Shown one piece after another: positions 1 to 5,934 of a DNA stretch of 7,458 nucleotides; positions within the stretch are counted from its first letter, which is position 1; every line of letters starts with the position of its first letter. A model generated the notes under the pieces. It made no database searches. It was not told the origin of the DNA and saw only the letters and a list, made by a program, of their open reading frames with translations. Source of the stretch: an uncultured Erysipelotrichaceae bacterium (GTDB lineage Bacteria; Bacillota_I; Bacilli_A; Erysipelotrichales; Erysipelotrichaceae); the NCBI GenBank assembly GCA_937874965.1, contig CALNCD010000272.1, positions 1 to 7,458 on the forward strand, given 5' to 3'. The position numbers and the translations under genes are program-made.

Positions 1-333
1 AAAGCCAAGGATAAAGTTGCGGCAATGAAGGCCAGCAGCAAGGGTTTATCAGATACGGCTATAAAGAAGATCGTCTTTGCCTGCGATGCTGGAATGGGAT
101 CAAGCGCAATGGGTGCAACTACTTTAAAGCGCAAGTTCCAGCAGGCGAATATCATCATTGAGATCGCACATTCATCCATTGAGGACATTCCAGATGATGC
201 TCAGCTGATTGTGACTCAGAATACCTTGAAAACACGAGCACAGCAAAAAGCAGGGGCGCGTGAAGTCATCGGAATTGATAATTTTATCGGTGCTCCTGAA
301 TACGATCAGCTCGTTGAACGGTTCAAGCATTGA
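1..333 (+). CDS. mtlA: Mannitol-type PTS EIICB, C-terminal EIIB domain (5' end cut off)
   Basis: This is the last 110 residues of a PTS hexitol permease; the frame is open from base 1, so the ATG at 25 is internal and not the start. The visible part is the cytoplasmic EIIB domain, which takes a phosphoryl group from EIIA and passes it to the sugar alcohol entering through the missing membrane EIIC part. The mannitol EIIB signature CDAGMGSSAMGA is intact, with the phosphorylated cysteine at bases 82-84. The preceding Lys/Ala-rich stretch resembles the EIIC-EIIB linker of mannitol permeases. The protein ends after EIIB, so EIIA must be separate, which fits mtlF downstream. The family normally transports mannitol, but the specificity-determining EIIC part is outside the window, so a related hexitol remains possible. 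Confidence 0.93.
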   Translation, partial: KAKDKVAAMKASSKGLSDTAIKKIVFACDAGMGSSAMGATTLKRKFQQANIIIEIAHSSIEDIPDDAQLIVTQNTLKTRAQQKAGAREVIGIDNFIGAPEYDQLVERFKH

Positions 334-343
334 TGACTGCAGG

Positions 344-372
344 ATCAACTCACTGAGTTGATTTTGCATTTT
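344..372 (+). terminator. Perfect 9-bp palindrome with T-rich tail between mtlA and mtlR
   Basis: Ten bases after the mtlA stop there is a perfect inverted repeat, ATCAACTCA / TGAGTTGAT, around a single central C (344-362). It is followed by a T-rich stretch (TTTTGCATTTT). As RNA it would form a short AU-rich hairpin, which fits a weak or leaky intrinsic terminator separating mtlA levels from the rest of the operon. Its near-perfect dyad symmetry would equally suit a protein-binding operator. The sequence alone does not decide between these. Confidence 0.45.
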
Positions 373-410
373 ATCATTAACTTCGCTAGAATCAACTTAA
401 AGAACTTGAG

Positions 411-439
411 CATTATCCTTGTGAATTGTTGTCTATACT
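411..439 (+). promoter_or_regulatory. Possible mtlR promoter, good -10 with weak -35
   Basis: TATACT at 434-439 is a good -10 hexamer, placed 19 bases before the mtlR ATG. The hexamer 17 bases upstream (CATTAT, 411-416) is a poor -35; TTGAGC at 406-411 is better but the 22-base spacer is too long. A weak -35 would fit a promoter that needs an activator, but mtlR may simply be read from mtlA. Confidence 0.25.
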
Positions 440-445
440 AGAGGT

Positions 446-451
446 AGGAGG
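446..451 (+). promoter_or_regulatory. Ribosome binding site that decides the mtlR start
   Basis: AGGAGG lies 6 bases before ATG 458 but only 3 bases before the in-frame GTG at 455. Normal spacing favours the ATG. Confidence 0.7.
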
Positions 452-457
452 TCTGTG

Positions 458-2479
458 ATGTTACAATCGATATTTTCAAATCGAATGTCTGCAATTTTAT
501 TGGCCATCGGGGATCGCCGGGATTACATCAGCACGACCTCGATATCCCGCTTGATGAATCTGAGCACCCGGACGATACTCAGAGAACTTAAGGGGATCAA
601 CCATTTCCTGGAGCCGTTTCATCTGGAACTTGAAACCAAGACCGGACAAGGAATGCGTCTGGTCGGGGAAACAGAGGCGATTGCTGACTTTCTGGAAAGC
701 CTGCAGAAGCAACGGGGCACTCATGGGGTTCTGGAAGCGGCTGAACGCAAAGTTCTGTTGACGATTGAGTGCTTGAAACAGCGTGAATCGAGTAAGCTGA
801 GTTATTTTGCACAACGCTACAAGGTATCGGAAGGTACAATCTCCCGTGATCTCAGTGAGCTGGAACCGTGGTTTCTCAGTTATGGCCTGTGGTTGATTCG
901 CAAACAGGGCTATGGTATCGAGATTCAAGGCAGTGAAGAAAACTTCAGGAAAGCAACAATTGATTTTGTCCATGAGCGATTGAAGGAGAATGACTTGAAC
1001 CGTTATCTGGATGGTCGGCTTGACTTTGATGAGTATGTCTATTTCCAGTCGTTGGAGTATCATTCGATCTTTAACTTATTGGATAAGCGGATTTTGTACC
1101 GGGTCATTGATCTTCTGCGTCAGCGTCATCAACCCTTGTTGAATGAAATTGCCCAGAATTCATTTATCGGCTTGATTATTCATCTGACGGTGGCAATTGA
1201 GCGGATCGAGAAACAGGAGTATATTGAAGTTCAGCTGCCTTTGCTGGAGAAACTGAAGCAAGATGATCTGTATCAGGGGGCCAAGGATTTGGTTCATGAT
1301 TTCGAAAGAGCCTTCAGCCTCGTTTTTCCTGAGAATGAAATCATCTATGTCCTGATGCATCTCAAGAGCACGCGTAAACAGACTTCGACCGGTCTTGAAT
1401 TGGAGAATCATGATATCCGTCAGCTGGCGCAGAAAATGATTGATGATCTGGGGTTGCTTTGCGGACGCGATTTCGGGCAAGATCGGGTCTTGCTGGATGG
1501 CCTTATGTCTCATCTGGAGCCTGCTTTGAACCGAATTCAATATCATCTGGATATCCGAAATCCCTATCTCCTGCAGATTCAGCAGGAGTATACCGGAATC
1601 TATGAGCTGGCTCGGAAAGTCTGCGAGATGAATACAACAGAAACTGTCGTGTTCAGTGCGGATGAAATTGCGTACCTGGCCATGCACTTCGGGGCAGCGA
1701 TTGAGCGTCAGGAGGCTTCTTTCAAAGCGGAGATGACCTTGATGGTCGGGGTTGTCTGTGCCAGCGGAATCGGAATCTCCAGCTTCCTGGCGTCTCAGAT
1801 AAAAAATCGATTCAGCGCACTGAATGATGTGATTGCGATATCGGTTGAACAGGTTATGAGCGGGAGTTATCCGGCTGTGGACCTCTTGTTGACGACGATT
1901 GAACTTGAGGATCATGTGAATGCCTTGAGCATTCCGGCAATTCTCAGTGAAAAGGACTTTCAGCGTCTTGAAGCGGCGATGAGGGACACGCAGAAGCAAA
2001 AGACGTCTTTGGTTTTCCATCCTCAGCGCCAGCCCTATGATCGCCACCTTATCGATGCAATGACGATTACATCGCTTGCCTCCGTTTCGGTAACAGAAAT
2101 ATGGGACAGTCTGTTGGCGGACGTTGATCTGTCACTTAAAGAAGTGATCGTGAGTGCCTTGGCAGACCGTGAGTTGATCGGGCCGGTTATTCTGTCTTCC
2201 CAGCACTTTGTTCTGTATCATGCCAGTGTTGAAGGTTTACCTGTCCCGATCATCCGTTTCTTTACGTTGAGTGAACCGCTGCGGGTCAAACAGCAGCTCA
2301 TTCACAGCGGTTTGATGATGCTGATTGCCAAAGGGACTTCGCCTGCAGTTCAAGCGACCTGCGGTCTTGTTTCAGCATTGCTTCTGGATGATCCATTGAT
2401 GATCCAGGATGTTAACCAACACGACTTGGAAGGTATCACGATGCGTATAGTAGACGCCATGGAGAAGAACAATGAATGA
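458..2479 (+). CDS. mtlR: MtlR-type PRD transcriptional activator of the hexitol PTS operon
   Basis: A 673-residue regulator with the full architecture of Gram-positive MtlR: an N-terminal helix-turn-helix (about residues 12-60), a second winged-helix region (about 90-150), two PTS regulation domains (about 180-285 and 300-420), an EIIB-gat-like domain (about 425-510) and a C-terminal EIIA-mtl-like domain (about 525-665). Likely phosphorylation sites are present: His242 (PRD1, IIHLTVAIERI), His352 and His410 (PRD2), Cys434 in the EIIB-like domain (VCASGIG) and His588 in the EIIA-like domain. In Bacillus-type MtlR, phosphorylation of PRD2 by HPr/EI activates, while phosphorylation of the EIIB- and EIIA-like domains by the transporter proteins signals absence of substrate; the same logic is inferred here. 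It probably binds DNA upstream of mtlA, outside the window. An in-frame GTG at 455 is the alternative start. The gene overlaps mtlF by 8 bases. Confidence 0.93.
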   Translation: MLQSIFSNRMSAILLAIGDRRDYISTTSISRLMNLSTRTILRELKGINHFLEPFHLELETKTGQGMRLVGETEAIADFLESLQKQRGTHGVLEAAERKVLLTIECLKQRESSKLSYFAQRYKVSEGTISRDLSELEPWFLSYGLWLIRKQGYGIEIQGSEENFRKATIDFVHERLKENDLNRYLDGRLDFDEYVYFQSLEYHSIFNLLDKRILYRVIDLLRQRHQPLLNEIAQNSFIGLIIHLTVAIERIEKQEYIEVQLPLLEKLKQDDLYQGAKDLVHDFERAFSLVFPENEIIYVLMHLKSTRKQTSTGLELENHDIRQLAQKMIDDLGLLCGRDFGQDRVLLDGLMSHLEPALNRIQYHLDIRNPYLLQIQQEYTGIYELARKVCEMNTTETVVFSADEIAYLAMHFGAAIERQEASFKAEMTLMVGVVCASGIGISSFLASQIKNRFSALNDVIAISVEQVMSGSYPAVDLLLTTIELEDHVNALSIPAILSEKDFQRLEAAMRDTQKQKTSLVFHPQRQPYDRHLIDAMTITSLASVSVTEIWDSLLADVDLSLKEVIVSALADRELIGPVILSSQHFVLYHASVEGLPVPIIRFFTLSEPLRVKQQLIHSGLMMLIAKGTSPAVQATCGLVSALLLDDPLMIQDVNQHDLEGITMRIVDAMEKNNE

Positions 2480-2915
2480 ATTCCCGCTTTTAAAGAAAGA
2501 GAATATTTATGTGCATTGCGCAAGTGTTACCCGTCATCAAGCTATTCTGGATACGGGGCAGATACTGATTGACGATGGCTATGTCAAGCCCGGTTATCTG
2601 CAAGGGATGTTGAATCGGGATGAATCACTTTCGGTCTATATCGGAAATATGCTGGCAATTCCCCATGGTGAGCATGAGGTCAAGGATGAAATTCTTCATA
2701 GCGGCTTGGTTGTTCGGATATACCCGGACGGTATTGATTGGGGCGGTAACCTGGTGAAGATAGTGATTGGGATAGCAGCTTTGGGTGAACAGCACATGAC
2801 GATTCTGGCAAATTGCGCCTATGCGTTTGAAGATATCGCCAATGTGGAACGGGTGGTTCAGCGTCAGGACAGGGATTGGATCTATCGGATGCTGGTTGAA
2901 GGGGAATTGGTATGA
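2472..2915 (+). CDS. mtlF: Mannitol-specific PTS EIIA component
   Basis: A 147-residue single-domain EIIA of the mannitol/fructose family, about the usual length for a free-standing MtlF. It is a cytoplasmic phosphocarrier that takes phosphate from HPr-His and passes it to the EIIB cysteine of the mtlA product. The active-site motif MLAIPHGEHE is intact, with phosphorylated His65. The second conserved block GIAALGEQH supplies His108, which corresponds to the other active-site histidine of the family. The start ATG lies inside the end of mtlR (8-base overlap), with GGAG at 2461-2464 seven bases upstream, and the stop overlaps the next ATG in an ATGA arrangement. It is also the likely phospho-donor to the EIIB-like domain of MtlR, linking transport to transcription. 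Confidence 0.93.
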   Translation: MNEFPLLKKENIYVHCASVTRHQAILDTGQILIDDGYVKPGYLQGMLNRDESLSVYIGNMLAIPHGEHEVKDEILHSGLVVRIYPDGIDWGGNLVKIVIGIAALGEQHMTILANCAYAFEDIANVERVVQRQDRDWIYRMLVEGELV

Positions 2916-3865
2916 AGCGGATTACAATCACGCTGAACCCGGCCCAGGATCGGACCCTTTATCTTGAACAGTTCAAACTGCATAGAACCAACCGTGCCCG
3001 TAAGGTCATGACACAGGTTGGCGGCAAGGGAATCAATGTTTCCAACACATTGGAGGCTTTCGGCTATGATTCATTGGCCATTGTGCTGCTGGCGGGCGAG
3101 TCAGGCGAACAGATTCAGCGTGATCTGGATGGGCATCGCTATGGATGCTCAACAGTCTGGATTGATGGATCGTCACGGTTGAATCTCAAGATCATGGATG
3201 AATCTGAACAGGCAATGACAGAAGTGAATGATGTCTCTCCGGTGATTACCATGAGCCAGTTTCAGGATCTCTGGGCGATTCTTGAAGAGAGTGTTGAAGC
3301 CGGGGATATCGTCATGCTTTGCGGGAGTGCACCTCAAGGTCTGCCGCCTTCGTTCTATGGAGAAATTGCTGAATTTGTGCGTTTGCGTCATGCAACCTTG
3401 ATTCTTGATGCGGACGGTGAAAACTTCCGGGCTGGACTTGAAGGAATTCCTGCAGTGATTAAGCCGAATGCTGAAGAATGTCAGGCGTATCGGGGAAGTG
3501 ATGTGCCATTGAACGAGGCTGATTACCGCAGCTTAATTCAGGAATGGCTGATGAGCGGAATCCGTTATTGTGTTGTTTCTTTGGGGGCCAGGGGTGCGTT
3601 GTTCGGCTCTGAGCAGGGTATTGTTTCCATGCCTGGTTTAAAGGTGGATGTTGTTTCGACAACCGGAGCAGGAGATTCAATGGTTGCTGCCTTGGCAATC
3701 GGCTTGAGTGAAGGACTGGATAATCTTGAACTCTATCGGTTAGCGATGGCCGTTTCCGGGGCAACGGTTGAAACCGCCGGGACTCAGCCGGCAAGGCGTA
3801 GTCGTGTTATTGAATTGATGAAGGAAATGAACGTCGAAGGACGAGGAGGATGGTATGAAAACTAA
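2912..3865 (+). CDS. PfkB-family sugar-phosphate kinase, 1-phosphofructokinase (FruK)-like
   Basis: A 317-residue kinase of the ribokinase/PfkB family, at the normal length for 1-phosphofructokinases. Visible signatures are the N-terminal ITLNPAQDRT block, GGKGIN (residues 37-42) for substrate binding, a SRLNLKI block corresponding to the TRINVKL of FruK proteins, IKPNAEE, and the C-terminal TTGAGDS with catalytic Asp255. The pattern fits FruK (fructose-1-phosphate to fructose-1,6-bisphosphate, using ATP) better than ribokinase or adenosine kinase, but tagatose-6-phosphate kinases (LacC) share most of these motifs and cannot be excluded. It overlaps mtlF by 4 bases (ATGA) and the next gene by 11, so it belongs to the hexitol pathway. 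In a normal mannitol pathway no such kinase is needed; its presence suggests that a ketose-1-phosphate, or tagatose-6-phosphate, is an intermediate. Confidence 0.85.
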   Translation: MKRITITLNPAQDRTLYLEQFKLHRTNRARKVMTQVGGKGINVSNTLEAFGYDSLAIVLLAGESGEQIQRDLDGHRYGCSTVWIDGSSRLNLKIMDESEQAMTEVNDVSPVITMSQFQDLWAILEESVEAGDIVMLCGSAPQGLPPSFYGEIAEFVRLRHATLILDADGENFRAGLEGIPAVIKPNAEECQAYRGSDVPLNEADYRSLIQEWLMSGIRYCVVSLGARGALFGSEQGIVSMPGLKVDVVSTTGAGDSMVAALAIGLSEGLDNLELYRLAMAVSGATVETAGTQPARRSRVIELMKEMNVEGRGGWYEN

Positions 3866-5111
3866 AGCGGTCCGTCTTTATGGTGAGAATGATTTGCGTT
3901 TGGAAACATTTGAACTTCCGCCATTAAAGGAAGATGAAATACTGGTTGAGGTTATTTCAGACAGTATCTGCATGTCAACGTATAAATTGGCTATTCAAGG
4001 AAAGAAACATAAACGTGCGCCTCAAAACATTGATACCCATCCGGTTATTATCGGACATGAAACCGCAGGTGTTATTGTGGAAGTAGGCAAAGTCTGGCAG
4101 GATCAGTTCAAGCCGGGTCAACGTTTCGCATTGCAGCCTGCATTAAACTACAAAGGATCCTTGGCCTCGCCTGGATACTCCTATGAATACTTCGGAGGGG
4201 ATTGCACGTATTGCATTATCCCGCGGGAAGTGATGGAGTTGGGATGCTTGATGGTGTATGAGGGTGATGCGTTTTATGAAGCATCCTTAGGTGAACCGAT
4301 GTCTTGTGTCATCGGCGGGTATCACAGCAATTATCACACAAACAAGCGGAATTACGAGCACACACCGGGTGTCAAGGCTGGCGGGAATCTGCTGATTCTG
4401 GGGGGGTGCGGCCCCATGGGATTAGGGGCCATTGATTATGCATTGCAACTGGATAATCCACCGAAACGGGTTGTGGTGACGGATCTCTCTGATGATCGGA
4501 TTGCCCGGGCAAAACGAGGACTTCCTGAAACGAAAGCCAAGGAGCGAGGCATTGAACTGATTTACCATAATCCAAGTCAGTTCAAAGACTCCCGAAGCGT
4601 TCTCAGGGACTATACAGAAGGTCTTGGCTACGATGATATCTTTGTGTATATTCCGATTTCATCATTGGTTGAAGAAGCGGACTCGCTGCTGGCCTTTGAT
4701 GGCTGTCTGAATTTCTTTGCCGGACCGACGGACAATCAGCTGAGTGCGGCTATCAACATGTATAACGTCCACTATATTGCGACAAAGATTATCGGTTCAA
4801 CCGGAGGAAACAATGATGATCTCATTGAAGCCCTTGATCTCTCATCGAAGAAACGGATTAATCCAAGCTTGATGATCACTCATATCGGCGGATTGGACAG
4901 CGTCGTCGAAACGACATTGAATTTACCGAAAATACCAGGTGGCAAGAAACTCATTTATACGCACCTGGAAATGCCGTTGACAGCCATTGATGACTTTGCA
5001 GCCCTGGGTGCAGATGATCCATTGTTTAAAGCATTAAATGAGAGCTGCGAGAAACATGCAGGTCTTTGGAACAGCGAAGCAGAAAGCTTGTTATTGAATT
5101 GGCCGAAATAG
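3855..5111 (+). CDS. SorE-like zinc-type hexitol-phosphate dehydrogenase (L-sorbose-1-phosphate reductase family)
   Basis: A 418-residue medium-chain alcohol dehydrogenase, longer than the 340-350 residues of GatD or sorbitol dehydrogenases and close to SorE. Its N-terminus (VISDSICMSTYK), the YSYEYFGG block, FAGPTDN and the VHY region resemble enteric SorE as I recall it. Candidate catalytic zinc ligands are Cys39, His68 with Glu69 (GHETAGVIVEVG) and Glu147 (LGEPM). The four-cysteine structural zinc loop of classical ADHs is absent. The Rossmann motif GGCGPMG (183-189) is intact, and VTDLSDD places an acidic residue at the end of the second strand, favouring NAD(H). SorE interconverts L-sorbose-1-phosphate and D-glucitol-6-phosphate; here the enzyme probably oxidises the hexitol phosphate made by the PTS. 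AGGAGGA at 3844-3850, inside the kinase gene, supports the ATG at 3855. It is the last gene of the operon. Confidence 0.88.
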   Translation: MKTKAVRLYGENDLRLETFELPPLKEDEILVEVISDSICMSTYKLAIQGKKHKRAPQNIDTHPVIIGHETAGVIVEVGKVWQDQFKPGQRFALQPALNYKGSLASPGYSYEYFGGDCTYCIIPREVMELGCLMVYEGDAFYEASLGEPMSCVIGGYHSNYHTNKRNYEHTPGVKAGGNLLILGGCGPMGLGAIDYALQLDNPPKRVVVTDLSDDRIARAKRGLPETKAKERGIELIYHNPSQFKDSRSVLRDYTEGLGYDDIFVYIPISSLVEEADSLLAFDGCLNFFAGPTDNQLSAAINMYNVHYIATKIIGSTGGNNDDLIEALDLSSKKRINPSLMITHIGGLDSVVETTLNLPKIPGGKKLIYTHLEMPLTAIDDFAALGADDPLFKALNESCEKHAGLWNSEAESLLLNWPK

Positions 5112-5129
5112 AAGTGTGATGAAGTTTTG

Positions 5130-5192
5130 AAGAAGCTGTATTCAGAAATCGTTACCCGCGGTTTAGAAATCTGAAGAGTTGCAGCTTCTTTT
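5130..5192 (+). terminator. Long stem-loop after the operon, probable terminator
   Basis: Eighteen bases after the sorE-like stop, AAGAAGCTG (5130-5138) pairs perfectly with CAGCTTCTT (5182-5190). Inside it TTCAGA (5141-5146) pairs with TCTGAA (5170-5175). The right arm runs into a short T-rich stretch (CTTCTTTTC). The position fits the operon's 3' end, but the loop is large and the U-tract weak, so it may instead protect the mRNA 3' end. Confidence 0.45.
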
Positions 5193-5375
5193 CAGTTTGT
5201 GATTCTAGTGAACTGATTCAATCAAATTTCCTGAAGGGTGATTTATTATATAGGTATTGGCTGGAATGCTGTTTTAAAAATGGACAATGAAAACGCACCG
5301 GGGCTCCAGTTTTTCATATCGGAAGGCCCTTCGTATGTTGTATTATAGAAATAGATACGATGAATGAGAAACCGC

Positions 5376-5382
5376 GGGGAGG
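5376..5382 (+). promoter_or_regulatory. Ribosome binding site that decides the start of the 74-residue membrane protein
   Basis: GGGGAGG lies 7 bases before ATG 5390. The upstream in-frame ATG at 5360 has no comparable site, so the shorter form is preferred. Confidence 0.65.
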
Positions 5383-5389
5383 TACAATA

Positions 5390-5614
5390 ATGGTGAACAT
5401 TGACATAAATATCATTACAGGAATAATTGTTATCGGCGCCACAGCTGTCATCGGCTGCATTTATTTTAAACTTGAAGAAATCTACAGAAAACGTCACTTA
5501 GGTCAACCTAAGCGAGCGAATAAAGTGTTGAATTTCAAACTTGCGACAATTATTTTTTATCTTTTTGTTGCCGTTTTTGTTTTGAACTATTTATATTCTA
5601 TTTTCAAATCATAG
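5390..5614 (+). CDS. Small two-helix membrane protein, function unknown
   Basis: A 74-residue protein with two predicted membrane segments, about residues 7-26 (IITGIIVIGATAV...) and 51-72 (LATIIFYLFVAVF...), joined by a strongly basic loop (KLEEIYRKRHLGQPKRANK). The positive loop suggests it faces the cytoplasm, with both ends outside. A strong ribosome binding site supports translation from 5390; an in-frame ATG at 5360 would add ten residues. I do not recognise the family. It stands alone, about 280 bases after the PTS operon, so a role in hexitol uptake is not implied. The two-helix, basic-loop form also occurs in holin-like and small stress or toxin peptides, but nothing here proves such a role. 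It uses more AT-rich codons than the operon genes. Confidence 0.6.
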   Translation: MVNIDINIITGIIVIGATAVIGCIYFKLEEIYRKRHLGQPKRANKVLNFKLATIIFYLFVAVFVLNYLYSIFKS

Positions 5615-5649
5615 CGAATCAGAGTTGAAAAGATGAACAGGAGGTTCTC

Positions 5650-5799
5650 TTGAACAGCCGTCATGAATACGACAAAGGCTTGAGTAAATCGGCTCGGTAT
5701 TCATGGAGCAAAACTGTCCATCGGTGAGTGCTGAACGGCAAGGAATACCCTGCTTGGAAGAGATTGCTTGCGGCAGGTTTGGGGATAGCAATGAATTAA
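5650..5799 (+). pseudogene. 49-codon small reading frame broken by an internal TGA
   Basis: A perfect AGGAGG (5639-5644) sits five bases before a TTG start at 5650, only 35 bases after the membrane-protein gene. The frame reads 25 residues (NSRHEYDKGLSKSARYSW...), meets TGA at 5725-5727, then continues in the same frame for another 23 codons (VLNGKEYPAWKRLLAAGLG...) to TAA at 5797. The composition on both sides of the TGA is basic and protein-like, with Trp and Leu spaced as in a small folded or amphipathic protein. The simplest reading is one small gene inactivated by a TGG-to-TGA or CGA-to-TGA change. A real 25-residue peptide, or a chance frame, are the alternatives. TGA is a true stop in this genome: mtlR and mtlF end with it. 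No family is recognised. Confidence 0.35.
5662..5705 (+). repeat. Perfect 9-bp inverted repeat inside the broken small reading frame
   Basis: CATGAATAC (5662-5670) and GTATTCATG (5697-5705) are perfect reverse complements separated by 26 bases. They would form a stem-loop in the transcript. No T-run follows, so it is not a terminator. Function unknown. Confidence 0.5.
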
Positions 5800-5853
5800 T
5801 AGGCTGGAAAATGAGGTTATGGGCATCATGAGTGCAAATAATCCCTTAAAGCG

Positions 5854-5882
5854 TTGAATCCGCTGGTGCCTTGTGGTATTAT
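5854..5882 (+). promoter_or_regulatory. Sigma-A type promoter for the D-lactate dehydrogenase-like gene
   Basis: TTGAAT (-35, 5854-5859) and TATTAT (-10, 5877-5882) are separated by exactly 17 bases. Transcription would start near 5889-5890, giving a leader of about 45 bases before the ATG at 5935. Confidence 0.6.
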
Positions 5883-5903
5883 CTCTGTAATCATTTTTTG
5901 ATG

Positions 5904-5920
5904 CAGCGGAAGTTCCGCTG
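5904..5920 (+). promoter_or_regulatory. Perfect 8-bp palindrome in the leader of the dehydrogenase gene
   Basis: CAGCGGAA and TTCCGCTG flank a single central G. The site lies about 15-30 bases after the inferred transcription start and just before the GGGGGG (5925-5930) that probably serves as ribosome binding site. It could be a repressor operator, or an RNA hairpin tuning translation. Confidence 0.45.
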
Positions 5921-5934
5921 AACCGGGGGGTTGT

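Noticed and set aside
25..27. ATG at 25 as the start of a free-standing EIIB gene
   Set aside because: The frame is open to base 1 and the upstream codons match the linker of mannitol EIICB, so this is the tail of a longer gene.
5288..5301. Possible CcpA cre site (TGAAAACG half)
   Set aside because: Only the left half matches the consensus; the right half has several mismatches and the position is not near a recognised promoter.
5246..5497. 83-codon minus-strand open frame
   Set aside because: It is antisense to the small membrane protein and its leader, with no start signals; it looks like a shadow.
5725..5727. In-frame TGA read as selenocysteine or as tryptophan by an altered genetic code
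   Set aside because: TGA ends mtlA, mtlR and mtlF in this window, and no obvious SECIS-like hairpin follows directly, so a nonsense mutation is simpler.
5609..5791. 60-codon minus-strand open frame
   Set aside because: No ribosome binding site, an odd Cys/Ser/Pro-rich composition, and it lies opposite the better supported + strand small frame.
5703..5831. 42-codon + strand frame starting at ATG 5703
   Set aside because: No ribosome binding site, and it overlaps, in another frame, the TTG-started frame with a perfect Shine-Dalgarno.
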